Positions 1 through 11,213 of a DNA stretch of 64,000 bases are shown here, piece after piece. Source of the stretch: Prunus persica (lineage: Eukaryota > Streptophyta > Magnoliopsida > Rosales > Rosaceae); the NCBI RefSeq assembly GCF_000346465.2, contig NC_034011.1:11589195-11653194 (forward strand), given 5' to 3'. Position 1 is the first letter of the stretch; each line of letters begins with the position of its first letter. Under the pieces are notes generated by a model that did no database searches, was not told the DNA's origin, and was given only the letters and a program-made list of their open reading frames with translations. Both the position numbers and the translations under genes were made by a program.

Positions 1-989
1 GGCAGATATGCTAGTTTGGCTGGCTTGTTCAACAATATACAAATTTTAAAACTATCTGTGGATCTCCAATTCAGTTTTCATTTTACAAATGTACAAATCT
101 AGAACCAATCGACAAGCTAAAGCTGAAGTTACAAAACACGATAACAAAAAAATCACCATCCTGCGACCAACTAGTTCTTAATCCACTCGTATTTCTTCTT
201 TGAATCTACGTTAAGTTTCAAGTTGAAATCCATCCCATATTGATTAAAGAAAAACCCCCCATCTTTGCATAACACTTCATGCCCATCCATCTACCTCCGA
301 CAGACTGGCACACAATCTCAAAGAACAGAGTCACGACTAGGGTGTAATTACTTTGTTGTACATTACTTGGAAAATAATTTATATTACCTACACTTCAGAT
401 AGAAAAAACACCACTACAAGTTCTCATTCAAATATCATGTCGTCACTCAATTCCTTATGTGTTGGGAGATTTAGCATGATCACAGCTTTTGCATGAACCT
501 TAGCTTAATCACTTGTTAACTCCACTCGTACATGAATCTCCTTGGGACAAATTTTGTTGTTTTGGACCGAATATTGGTTTGGTGCACAATATGAGTATTA
601 ACACCCGTAACGATAAAAGTATTTGTATCATCTCAACTCGATCGCTATCTAATGTGCCATTTGTCTAACAGAGAATGATCTCGATTAAAGAAATGATACA
701 TTAGATGGTCAGCAGAAATAGTACAAAATAGCAACATTCAGTCCGTAGGTTTGCATATTTAACACATCACTACAATATAACAAACTTTCCTTAACAAATT
801 CATAAGCACCAAAGACGTGAACAAAACAATGCTTCTAAACTAACTTGAGTAGTAGTAGTATAAACAAGGCCGGAACTAAAATACCTAGAAAATGCAAACT
901 TGAAATCCAGATTGCACTTGAGAATATCTACAAGCAAACATCTTAGGTATAAGATAGTCCCATTCTTCACCAGCATTCCAAAGGGAGCC
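1..989. other. 5' flank of the cysteine protease gene
   Basis: No coding region can be supported here. The stretch is AT-rich with scattered stops in all frames and presumably holds the promoter and 5' UTR of the protease gene that begins at 990. No convincing TATA box or tandem element was singled out. Confidence 0.5.
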
Positions 990-2500
990 ATGGAGACATC
1001 TATGGTGTTGACGCGTGCTAGCTTAACATTTTTAATGGTTTGGATTTTCTGTATATCATCTACAGCATGTTCCGAAACGTACAAGCCTCTAAGGACAGAC
1101 CCGAAAGCTATGAAGGAGAGGTACGAAAGGTGGCTGCAAAAATATGGCCGGATATATAAAAATAGAGAGGAAGCGGCATACCGTTTTGGGGTTTACAAAT
1201 CCAACATCGAGTTTGTTGATTTCGTAAATTCTCAAAATCTATCATACAAACTCACTGACAACAAATTTGCAGATATCACAAACTTAGAGTTTACAAAAAC
1301 CTTCATGGGTTTCCAAACTAGGAGTCATCCAAAAACGAAGTTCAGTTATGACAAGGATGAGGAACTTCCGACTGCAGTGGATTGGAGAAAGCATGGTGCA
1401 GTAACTCCAATCAAGAATCAAGGCCAATGTGGTATAAATTGAAATAGGCATTCAAAAAATGGATGCTCATTATTTTTCTCTCCTTTATTGCGCTCCTGAA
1501 CTAGATGTTTGCTATGGTTTTTTTAATTCAGTTTTGACTTATAATAATTTTCCACTAGAAGATGGATTAGTTATTATATGCTACATGTGGAAATATGATT
1601 TCTTGATTTTAGACACATCCCTGAGCTTTCTTCACACAACCAAAAAGACAGGGTAAATATGTACTTTTCTAGATTTAGGTTCAAACTTATTTAGAATTAC
1701 TCAACCATGAAAATGTATATTCTATCACATTCCAAGTAAACACCAAGACGCCCAAGCCTTAAATTCAATTTTGGCTTTATGATATACACACAATTATTAA
1801 AAATTGGGTTTGTAGGTATTACTTACATGTCCTTGTTGTTCCGCTTGCTGAATAGGAAATATTGCAGATTAAGTAGCAACCTCTCATAGTATTACACTTT
1901 CAATACACAGGAAGTTGTTGGGCATTTTCTGCAGTAGCAGCTGTGGAAGGCATTAACCAAATCAAAACTGGAAAATTGGTGTCACTATCAGAACAAGAGC
2001 TTGTGGACTGCGATGTCAAAACTGGGAATGAAGGCTGCAATGGTGGATACATGGAAAAAGCGTTTAGTTTCATAAAAGATAACGGACTCTCCACTGAAAA
2101 GGATTATCCTTACAAAGGATCAGATGGCATATGTGATGAAGATAGTTTGAAAAACAGTGCTGTGAACATAAGTGGCTATGAAAGCATACCTGCCAATAGT
2201 GAGAAAAGCCTCCAAGCAGCAGTTGCACACCAACCTGTCTCTGTTGCAGTTGACGCTGCCGGTTATGCTTTTCAATTCTATTCTTCAGGTACCTTCACTG
2301 GCCAATGTGGAAAGAATCTCAACCACGGGGTCACAGCAGTCGGCTATGGGGAAGATAGTGGTAAAAAGTACTGGATTGTAAAGAATTCTTGGGGTCCTGA
2401 CTGGGGTGAATCTGGTTATATAAGAATGACACGTGATTCGGTTGATAAGAAAGGTACCTGCGGCATTGCCATGCAGGCTAGCTACCCTGTTAAGGGTTGA
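990..2500 (+). CDS. Papain-like cysteine protease (C1A, SAG39-type), two exons
   Basis: Exons 990-1431 and 1911-2500 join across a GT-AG intron (1432-1910) inside the codon for Gly148 and give 343 residues, the usual size of senescence-associated SAG39-like proteases. Residues 1-27 are a hydrophobic signal peptide. Residues about 43-101 form the I29 propeptide inhibitor domain. The mature enzyme starts near LPTAVDWRK (127-135). Catalytic residues are all present: oxyanion Gln144, Cys150 in GSCWAFS, His286 in [11 protein letters not shown] and Asn306 in KNSWG; the C1A signature GCNGG is at 189-193. There is no KDEL retention signal or granulin domain. By family knowledge such zymogens enter the secretory route to vacuole or apoplast and degrade protein in senescence or defence. 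The start was chosen because the signal peptide follows at once; the frame is open upstream to 900 but has no earlier ATG that improves it. No defects seen. Confidence 0.93.
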
Positions 2501-2618
2501 GCAGTGTTGATGGGAAATTAACCTTTTCTAGAAGTACAATAGAAAGGTAGCTAAACAAGTTCCTTTCATATAGTAATTTCATGTAAAATCAAGGTAAAAT
2601 ATGCAAGTGTGGAATTCC

Positions 2619-2624
2619 AATAAA
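2619..2624 (+). promoter_or_regulatory. Candidate polyadenylation signal AATAAA
   Basis: A canonical AATAAA lies about 120 bases after the protease stop codon, a usual distance for a plant 3' UTR. Plant signals are loose, so this is only a candidate. Confidence 0.35.
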
Positions 2625-3166
2625 TAACAAGTAAGGTTTATATTATACAAAGAAAAGAGGGAAAAAAAAAAAAGGAACAACAAAGGCCACCCAAAACACA
2701 GGTCATTTCAAAAGGAGAAGAGAACTACTATTGAAGATGTTAGCAAAATCGTTGTATAAGAAACTTCGTTTCAATGGAAAAAGAAGAGCATTTCTTATTC
2801 TCTCAATCCCACCTTCATTCTCTCAACTAAAAATAAATTATTTAAATTTTGTTGATAATTGTTTACATTTATAGTGCTAATTTAAAATTCTGTTACATTT
2901 GGGTCCAGAAAAGTTTAAACATGCAAATTTGTTCAGTTGTAAGAAGAAGTAATTTTTCATCTCAAACACTATTTGGCCTTTGTATGGAGAATTAACCACC
3001 ATGAATTTACCATCAAATTACAACAGACTTTTAAGAAGCTGAACTGCAGAACAAAGCAACATTGAACAAGCCAGCTCTTCTGTGCGACATAGGCAATGGT
3101 CTGAGTACCAGCTCCCTTCTATGCAAAGAACTCCAATCCATGGACCCAAAGAATAAATACAAGGAG
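2625..3166. other. Intergenic, convergent gene ends
   Basis: AT-rich spacer between the protease (+) and the PPR gene (-), which converge here. It holds a poly-A run near 2665 but no recognisable gene. Confidence 0.5.
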
Positions 3167-4198
3167 CTAAGACCTCAACTCTCCAAATCTTTGCCTCACA
3201 GAACAAGCCAGCTTCCATTCACCAGCACCAGCCAACCTCTCAACAACCTTCTGCCTGGTCCTAATATAAGGTATAAAACCTCTCTCCGTCATCCCCATCA
3301 CCACTTTCCCCGCCAAAATATACTCACCACAATCCAAGCACCCATTAACCACCAACTCATAGCTCTCAAAGCCGACAGGGTAGCCATCCCTCTCTAAGAA
3401 CTCAATCATCTCAACTGCTCTCCATATATTTCTGTTTGCTCGCAATGCTGCTGCCACTTTTGCAATCGTCCCCTGCCTTGGTGTCAACCCAACTTTCTCT
3501 ACCATTTGCTTAATCATATCTATTGCCTCAGCTGTTCTTCTGACAGTGCACATTGCACCAATTACCGTGTCAAAACTCTCCAAATCAGGAACACATCCTG
3601 CCCTACTCATTTCCTTTAAGACTTTCACTGCCTCATTCAACTGATCAACAGAACACAAAGACGATATAAGGTAGTTGCATGTACCACAGTCCGGATGATA
3701 TCCAATTGACTGCATTTCTAATAGGATCTTAGAGACAGAGTGAGATTCATTCCGGCAGTTCAGCCAAGCAGAAGAGAGGAGAAGAAGGGTTTGGGGGACA
3801 GGAATGCAACCAGAGCGAAGAGTTCGTTGGAGGATGGCAAGAGCAAGAGGGAAGGGATTGGAGCATTGCAATGTAAAGGACAGGAGGTAGGAATAGGCAA
3901 TCTGACCCCGAGAGCGAGGTCTTAGAGGGATGAAAGACTGCAAAATTTCATCAACCACTTGCGTTCTAAGGTTGTGGGGAAAGGATGAAAGGAATGAGAA
4001 AGGATTTGGGTTTTGGCAAGCTTGAGCAGAGGATTTGAGAAGATCGGGAATTTTCTGGTAAGTTTTGGCTTCAACCGCATTTTTTATAGTTTCTTGGAGC
4101 ATCTGTGATGAAGAGATTGAGTAGATGGAACAATATTGGAGGAGACGACAATGTAGAGGAAGAAAGGATCTGCAAAACTTTGCTGCTCTGATAGCCAT
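3167..4198 (-). CDS. P-class pentatricopeptide repeat protein (At1g06270-like)
   Basis: Single-exon frame of 343 residues from ATG at 4198 to TAG at 3169-3167. The N-terminus is rich in Arg, Ser and hydrophobic residues and lacks acidic ones (MAIRAAKFCRSF), typical of an organelle-targeting presequence. From about residue 168 on there are four recognisable 35-residue PPR units, beginning near PDCGTCNYLISSLC, PDLESFDTVIGAMC, TPRQGTIAKVAAAL and PVGFESYELVVNGC; weaker units probably lie before them. No E, DYW or SMR domain follows, so it is a pure P-type protein. PPR proteins bind single-stranded RNA in mitochondria or chloroplasts and affect stability, splicing or translation. Length and layout resemble Arabidopsis At1g06270, but the RNA target cannot be read from this sequence. 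Intron-free structure is normal for the family. The frame is intact. Confidence 0.88.
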   Translation of the reverse strand: MAIRAAKFCRSFLPLHCRLLQYCSIYSISSSQMLQETIKNAVEAKTYQKIPDLLKSSAQACQNPNPFSFLSSFPHNLRTQVVDEILQSFIPLRPRSRGQIAYSYLLSFTLQCSNPFPLALAILQRTLRSGCIPVPQTLLLLSSAWLNCRNESHSVSKILLEMQSIGYHPDCGTCNYLISSLCSVDQLNEAVKVLKEMSRAGCVPDLESFDTVIGAMCTVRRTAEAIDMIKQMVEKVGLTPRQGTIAKVAAALRANRNIWRAVEMIEFLERDGYPVGFESYELVVNGCLDCGEYILAGKVVMGMTERGFIPYIRTRQKVVERLAGAGEWKLACSVRQRFGELRS

Positions 4199-6521
4199 GT
4201 TGTACTTCTAGAGTGTAAGACATCAACATTTGCAAGACATTGGAAGCATCTGGATTACAAAAGGAAACCTGAAGAATTTGATCATTGCAACAATGTTAAC
4301 ATAAGGTAGCTGGAGAATTGATGACATGGTCAGCTTTTCACGTACTGAAGATGAAACCTAAATATATAGAAGTGTTAACATCTGGATTACAAAATGAAAC
4401 CTAAAGCTGGGAACCAAATAACTTGGATAACTTTTCACAGATTTGAAGATTACCAATATATATCGAAAAGAGAGCATTGGTATATTAAATTGATGAACGA
4501 ATTTGAAGATTTTGGGTCCAATTTAAGATATAAAAGTTACTTGTAAATCAACATCTTACTCTGTTAAGTACATGAATCTCAGAAAGCTTTGCTCACTAAT
4601 AATCAAAATAATACTGGCATAGGCAATTCCCCTAATCTACAAGCACGTTTTACCTCTTATCTCAATCATGGGCCATGGCTAACTACAATATAAGCTAAAA
4701 CCAATGTAAATGCCATTGCTACTTTCAAAATGACCTACACACTCACATTAACTTATTTCAAGATAATATATATGGCATTAACATAAGCTGCCCTTCACAC
4801 TCCTTGTCCTTTCAAATACCTCAATCCAAACGGAGCCTAAGAAAATTGATTACACAAAGATTAACAAAAAGAAGAGAACAAAAAAAAAAGAAAAAGAAGC
4901 CCATTTCTCTCATAGGAATATTGTCAAACAGGAAACGTGCATTCAATGAACAATAACATTCAGCGACAAATAGCAGAGCATACCAGCATCACCAAGCCTG
5001 GAAATGGGTTACAAAGAACTTGCTGGTTTTCTTACTTCATGATTTCTAATGCTGCTAGAGTGCGCACAATGTTCATTTCTGATTAAGATCTTCATGCTTT
5101 TAGTAATGCTGGCAAAGATTTCGGTATGGAGACAGGTTGAAGTTTAACCCCAAATCGGGTCGAATTAGGGCTGGCCCATTCTAAATGGGTTCGAAATCCG
5201 TAGCTAGTGGACTTTGGGTGCAGTCCAACAACTTTGTTTCGTGTTTTTTTTAAATAAAAAAATTTATTTTATATATATTTACAAACTACAAGATGTTTAG
5301 AAAACTAAGCCACCGTAATGAGTCAGTGATCGAACTCATCAAAAATATATATTATTCTCAAATTTATATAAACTGAATCGAGAATTCATAACTAAGTGGA
5401 AACAATTACTATTTGACCAAAAGATACTGGTTGATTTTAAGAGTAAGAAAATGAACTCCAAATAATTAACAAAAAGAGAGTGAAAGGACACTTTTTTTTT
5501 TCTTTTTAATTGATCAGTCGGGGTTGGGAGTTTCAAACTTGGAGCATTTTCCAACATTGGAAAAAGAAGTACATACCACTGTACCAAGTGCTAGTTGGTA
5601 AAACAACACTTTCCTTTATATATGATTCAAACAAAGTGAGGTATGAGTTGCTACAAATTATATTCAGAAAGTTATTAGTATATATGTAATTTGCTCAAAT
5701 AATGTATAGGTTGATGTTTTTCAAAACCAATTTCTCTATTAAATCCCCTCAACATGCAGTCAACATTTGCTCTGTATTCTTAGAACCACTTTTGATCCTT
5801 CCTCACTGCAAAAACTTTGACACATACTTAGAAAAGTTGATGCTAATTTTCTCTACAGCCAAGCTTCCTGAAAGGTGGGAAACTATGAATTCTTCTTCTT
5901 TCTTAGTAACACCAGGACTCATTCCTTCTTTAAGACAAAAACGAAAACGAAGGACTTGTTGCAACTTATGTATAGATCATTATAAAACTTTCCATATCTT
6001 TCGTTGTATACACAGAGCATTATGTGTAAATCATTCGTTGCCTAAATAGAACATCTTTCAAGGTTCAAGGCAAACAAGAAGAGTTGCCCCTAAGAATAGA
6101 TTTTGAATTAGGAAAATTTCTATTTTACAGGCTCAGATACAACTTCGAGCATACTTTTATTTATGCCAAGTGGATCATCGATGACAGGAACCCCTACGGC
6201 ATCTTGTAAAGTGTGTGTTAAGCTTCATGTCCATTAGCATGCATTTGCCGGACGAAAAAATACGTGCACAGTTGTAAACTCTTGCTATAGAACTTTTGGA
6301 TCAGTGTGAAGCTTCCCAAAACTTTGTAAATCTGAGGCTCTTTTAAGGAACAATAAACCCTCCTAGGCAAGTCAACTTCATGTATTGAAATCCTTAGACA
6401 TACTTGGAGGAACCCATTAGAAAATCAGCCATCATGCTGGTATAAAACCTGAGAAAATATTACAAAATCCCATTTTTGTAAGGTATTGATGAAATTATAA
6501 CTGGAGAAGTCGTGGATAGTA
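4199..6521. other. Intergenic region, no supported gene
   Basis: About 2.3 kb of AT-rich sequence between the PPR gene and the next gene. It contains short open frames (for example 5702-6049 +) without recognisable domains, biased composition or splice context. A duplicated phrase around 4340-4410 (a dozen or more bases reading like aacatctggattacaaaa also at 4240) suggests small local duplications. Confidence 0.5.
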
Positions 6522-8558
6522 TTACCAAAAGCAGAATAACAAATGTTGAATTACTTTGTGGTGACGCCTTCTTTTAGATCTGGCACGACGACGGAGTATC
6601 CGGAAAACCACGACAACAATAGTAATAACTACTTGTATGATTATTAATATCTTCAAACCTGGAAACACAGAAGCATCAACTAATGTTTACATGTAATTTC
6701 AGCTATACAAAAACATAGTCAGAAACAAGAGAATACCTTTTAGCTTCTGAATCAAGTCATCCAAACTAACTCCATTTTTGGCTTGTTTTGCACCGACATG
6801 CCCTAGATCCCCAACTAGACCCCCAACTCTTGAGAAGCGATGGTCAGTTTTGTACTCAATATTCCCGCCCATTATGCATGTGTTTGGACAATTGACACTA
6901 CCATCATACTCGTCGCTTCCATCACAGCAATCTACAAAGATGGTGAATAACAACAGATATTGGAAGTGGACAACACAAGAAAACACTTAAGCATCATATA
7001 TTAAAATACAAAGTAGGACTATATACAGAAAGCGTACACATGATGAGACCAGAAAAATTAGAGAAAAATTGGATTATTGCCATGGATTTTCTGGTCGTAT
7101 TAGTGCAAAAATTTGTCTACTAGGCCAGCAAGACTTCTTGAATGGAGACCAAGGACCTGATATTAATAAGGAAGCAATAGGACTGAAGAATGCGGCCATG
7201 CCATACCAAGGAGCCATTTCATAAGAAATTCCACCATCCATTTCTGATTTGGTCCTCAATTGAACTGGCTTGCACAATGGATGTTATTCAAGTAAACACA
7301 CCATCTTAGTCATCCAAAAACAATTGTAAAAAATTCTAATAATACCATTCACAGACCCACCAAGCAAGGCATCAACTCAATCCTATTTAAGGGAACATTC
7401 CCAGTATAAATTAAGCTGTTGACTCCATGAGCCATGTATAGCATACAATTAATTAAGAAAAGCCTAACTAGTTATGTGAACGAGCATTGAAGGAAAGAGG
7501 TAATCATACAGATGATACTTACCACAAAAATGATCGTTAACTCGAGATGAAAATAGGAATTGTGGTGTACTTCCTATATTTCTACAATAAAATTTGCCTG
7601 CAGGACAAGCGGAAGTTCCTGAAAATACAAAGAAGCCCAATTGAATCACCAAGACACAAACAGGGGGATCTGAAAAACTAAACATCCAGGGTAAACCTCA
7701 GCAAATGCAAACACAGAATGTATGAAAACCCAAGTAAAGTAGAAGTTTAGCATTATCACTAATCACTCAAGGTTGGACTCGACTCACTTACTGTCAAAAT
7801 GGAAGCTGGATGCATCTGCTTCTACACAAATAAATCATACGAATTTGATGATTTGATGATTCACATTTTAAAAAACAAAATAAAGAAAGACAATTCAGGG
7901 ACTTATGTGCAAATGGTTCCAAGAAAACATGAAATGAAATGCAATGGCTAACAACTAATCCAAGTGACGTGAGTTCAGGACATTCAAAGCGACCCAATAG
8001 GCAGTAAGTAATATGACATTAAAAACCTAAAAAAAAATTGAAACATGTGCAAGAGATATTATGAAAAGAAAGAAAATAAATAAACTCAAAAACTTGTACA
8101 TCAGAAGAACCGAAAGTAATATATTAATGGCTGCACAGATTAAAACACGAAAAGAGTAACCATACCAGGCTCGTCGGTTCCGTCAACACAATCACAGAAA
8201 TTGTCATTGAGGCGATCTCTGGTGAAGGACTTGGAGTTGTCCTTGCACTTGATCACTTCTGAAGCAAAGTACTGCTCATCTGCATCCACAGAAACCATTT
8301 CAATTCAATAATTTAAGAAGAAAATGATAAACGAGCATCTGGGTATGTCTCAAATGGCTCTCCAGACCCACTTACTATTGGGATTAAGAGACCCATCTCA
8401 AATTTTCTGCTTGTTTTGTGCAGAGAGTAACAGAGAGAGAGAGGGAGAGAATTACCGAGTGGGTGAACTCCAAGAAGAGGTGGTTTGGAGAGAGAGTGAA
8501 CAATGGTGAAGGACGAGGCCAGAAGAAAACAGGTGATGAGTATAAAACTCGCATCCAT
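6522..8558 (-). CDS. Short glucosidase II beta-like (PRKCSH-N) membrane protein, five exons
   Basis: Exons on the minus strand are 8558-8456, 8279-8166, 7618-7523, 6931-6737 and 6658-6522, all GT-AG, each break after codon position 1, giving 214 residues. The ATG at 8558 is followed by a signal peptide (residues 1-22). Two Cys-rich LDL-receptor-A-like repeats follow, with calcium-binding clusters [10 protein letters not shown] (64-73) and [11 protein letters not shown] (105-115), as in the N-terminal domain of glucosidase II beta. The protein then departs from GII beta: there is no long coiled region, MRH domain or HDEL. Instead residues about 171-188 form a hydrophobic helix followed by a very basic tail ([13 protein letters not shown]). 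This matches the short plant family of Arabidopsis At2g42390 (about 212 residues). It is likely a single-pass secretory-pathway protein with a lumenal Cys-rich head; a role in N-glycan trimming is unproven. All splice phases agree, so the gene looks intact. Confidence 0.85.
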
Positions 8559-9094
8559 GAGTTGGGTCTCCTTCACTTGAGGAAGGAAAACTTGTTATTG
8601 TGCTGAAACTGAAACACTGACTTCCAAAATGAAAGTTCCTTCCACTGTGAAAGTCAAGGTCAACGAAAAGCAGTCCCTAATTTTATACAAGAGCATTTTT
8701 TGGGTTAAAGTGTCCATAATTTTATTCGAGAGCATTTTATACGAAAGCATTTTTAGGAGTTATTCTCATCATATTTTTTTTTAACACTTTACATATGTTC
8801 ATATATATAATCATGGTTCCATAAATAAAAAATAAAAAATAAAAAATTATTATATATATAGACATGTGTTAAATATTAAGAATGATGGCGATGATAGGCC
8901 AAAATAGTGAGCAAAAATATTTCCAATTTTATACACACTATTTGTTTACCCCAAAATTTTCATCCACACGGCCCGAAATTGGCCGCAGGATTGTTTGTGT
9001 GTTGTTGTTTGCTTAGGCGTGCCATGTAATGTAAAATGCGCACTAATATTGAGTTGATTTAAATTAGCTCAGGAACTAGCCAAATATATGTTCT
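8559..9094. other. Upstream region of the GII beta-like gene
   Basis: AT-rich spacer with short A/T runs and an AT dinucleotide stretch near 8850. It presumably carries the promoter of the minus-strand gene ending at 8558. No other feature recognised. Confidence 0.45.
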
Positions 9095-9361
9095 TGTTAA
9101 TGCATTAAGAACTCTTCACCTTTGAAAGTGGGAGAATTGTTCTATATTATTGAATAGAAACAATGGTTATTATATAACCTTACAAAGAAAGATAAACCAA
9201 AAAGCAACCCATGTTGTAACAACCCTAAACGTGGTAAAAGACTAAGTCAGATAATAAAAGAATCCCTCAACAATCGGGATTATTAAGCAAGGTACCAACA
9301 ACCTGCTTATCTTATCCTAGAAAATAGAACAGCTTAAACAAAACGGCTAGTTCGTTCAACA
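9095..9361 (-). repeat. 3' LTR of the copia element
   Basis: 267 bp starting TGTTAATG and ending TTCAACA on the plus strand (TG...CA). It aligns almost end to end with 12838-13100, differing by scattered substitutions and a small indel near the outer end. Confidence 0.85.
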
Positions 9362-9370
9362 TCCTCCCTT
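9362..9370 (-). other. Polypurine tract of the copia element
   Basis: On the minus strand AAGGGAGGA directly precedes the 3' LTR, the position and composition expected for the plus-strand primer of an LTR retrotransposon. Confidence 0.75.
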
Positions 9371-9387
9371 AAACTGAATCTTTAAGA

Positions 9388-10042
9388 TCAGTTTACTACA
9401 AAATCACTGCAGACTCCAAGCAAACCACGCATCTTTATGGAGCCGTCGCCCTTCAATGGCTTAGTCAAGATATTAGCTGCTTGTTCTTGACTTTGGCGAT
9501 AACTAAGCTCTAGAACCTTATCCCTTGCTAAGTCATGGAGAAAATGAAATCGAACATCTATGTGCTTGCTTCTTCCATGCAGCACAAGATTGTTCGAAAG
9601 TTTGATTGCAGAACTGTTGTCACAATAAATTTTAGTTGGATCTTTCTGAGCACAACACAAATATTCAAACAACCTTCTTAACATAAACCTTGGCAAGCAC
9701 ATGCTGTAGCTGCAATAAATTTTGCTTCAGTCGTTGAAAGTGTCACCACCGGTTGCTTCTTTGAAGACCAAGACACAACTCCTAAGCTAAGCATAAAAAC
9801 ATAACCAATAGTACTTTTTCGATCATCTAAATCTCCTGCATAATCATTGTCACTAAATGCAATCAACTCCCCAACTTTTCCCTTCTTTTAAAACAAACCA
9901 AAACTAGTTGTTCCTTTAACATAGCGAAGCACTCTCTTTGCAGCTTGAAGGTGTGAAACTGTTGGTGACTCCATGTACCTACTAATGAGGCTAACTACAT
10001 ACATCAAGTCAGGTCGAGTGGCTGTTAGATACATGAGACTAC
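9388..10042 (-). pseudogene. Copia pol remnant: end of RT and RNase H
   Basis: Minus-strand reading gives the end of copia reverse transcriptase ([20 protein letters not shown], near 10030-9960) and then RNase H, with FSDNDYAGDLDDRKSTIGYV, TLSTTEAKFIAA and the later IYCDNSSAIKLS and HIDVRFHFLHDL blocks. An in-frame TAA follows SFGLF near 9890, and a frameshift near 9690 separates the two RNase H parts. These enzymes copy element RNA into DNA and remove the RNA strand. The defects show the copy is dead. Confidence 0.85.
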
Positions 10043-10648
10043 TGTGGGAACCAAATTCTAGCCAAACCCTAGGTCAAATATTTCCTTCCATTTGGGGATT
10101 ATTTGACCTAATTGGGAGTTATTCAATTTAATTGGGAGTTACCTGATTTAATTGGGATTGATTTGATTCCTATCTTAATTAGGGATTTGATTTAAATCAA
10201 ATCCCTAATTAAGCCAATCTAGCCAAATCAGGAAAAATAATTCTTTTCCATCTACAAAATTATTCTTCTGGAACCCTAGCCTTAAAGGCCCCTATAAATA
10301 AATGGCTACGCATAAAGGTTGAGGTACGTCTAAATTCCTATATGAAACTCTGCATAAATTATCTCTCACAAACCCTAGCCGCCATACTCTTTCCTTCTCT
10401 TACACAAGGCTCCGACCACCACACACGGCTCCGGCCACTCGGTTCTCACCCTAGAGAGATCTCCATCCTATTGTTAGCTATTGTTTTTCCTACAAACACT
10501 AGACCTAACTTAGGCATCAGAGGGCGTTTGGCCAACACCCCCAGGGTGTGGTCATTTTACTCCGATTTGTTATGCAGGGAGAAAGAGAAGTGAAGAAGAT
10601 GAAGGAATCTTCGGCGAATATTCTTGTGGGACGAAAATCGCTCCCACA
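10043..10648 (+). mobile_element. Solo LTR inserted inside the copia pol
   Basis: A 606-bp block interrupts the copia RT frame between residues YKQIVG and SLMYLTA. Its ends are mirror images, TGTGGGA at the left and TCCCACA at the right, as for an LTR. It contains a TATA-like CTATAAATAAATGG (10294) and the phrase GGCCAACACCCCCAGGGTGT shared with a second block near 14620. Flanks GTAAC and GTAGT (minus strand) may be a decayed 5-bp target duplication. No internal gypsy sequence remains, so it is a solo LTR. Confidence 0.72.
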
Positions 10649-10830
10649 GTTACCTACAATCTGTTTGTAAATAGTAGCATCTACCTTATTTTCACCTGAA
10701 TTCTTCACTAACTTCACGCCAAGAACAATTGGATTATGAACCAGATTGCAATCCTTCATTTGAAACCTCTCAAGATCTTCAGATGCATACTTTTTCTGTC
10801 TAATCCACTGAAGCCTTCCAAACAACCATG
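10649..10830 (-). pseudogene. Copia reverse transcriptase fragment
   Basis: Minus-strand reading gives a typical copia segment, RQKKYASEDLERFQMKDCN followed by VDATIYKQIVG, which continues across the solo LTR into the RT end at 10042. Beyond about 10830 the copia similarity stops abruptly at a GC-richer low-complexity stretch, so the catalytic YVDD part is missing. Confidence 0.8.
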
Positions 10831-10839
10831 ATTGGAGCA

Positions 10840-11213
10840 AACGCCCTAGGAGCAAAACCACCGTGACTGTGTACTCCGGAATGGCTGAAACCTCGCTGTA
10901 ACCGCACGGAACCGTGGCTGCCAACACCTTGCAGCTACCTCCTAATGCTGTGCAGCCACCTCCAGTTGCAGGAAATGCAGAACAGCCGCTGCAAACAGTT
11001 GCCGGAATTGCAGAATAGCCATTGCAGACAACTGCTGGAATTACAGAACAGCTGGCACATGGTCCGGTGACCGGCATGGCCTTACAGTCGCAAGCGCTGA
11101 TTGCCGGAGCTGGTGTGCTGCACCATCCTGTCGTCGGAGCACAGTAGCAACAGCCCCACTCATCTACCAGATTTGCTGCACAGCCCCACGGCTACTTCAA
11201 CGTCGCCCTAGTC
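10840..11213. repeat. GC-rich low-complexity leader next to gypsy gag
   Basis: Sequence rich in short irregular GCAG/GCCG-type words (for example repeated variants of gttgccggaattgcagaa between 10960 and 11060). It separates the copia RT piece from the gypsy gag and has no recognisable protein domain. Confidence 0.4.

Noticed and set aside
5702..6049. 115-codon open frame (+)
   Set aside because: No domain, no codon or splice context, lies in AT-rich spacer.
8559..8576. Upstream extension of the GII beta-like protein to 8576
   Set aside because: The codon at 8576 is GTG; the first ATG of the frame is at 8558 and is followed directly by the signal peptide.
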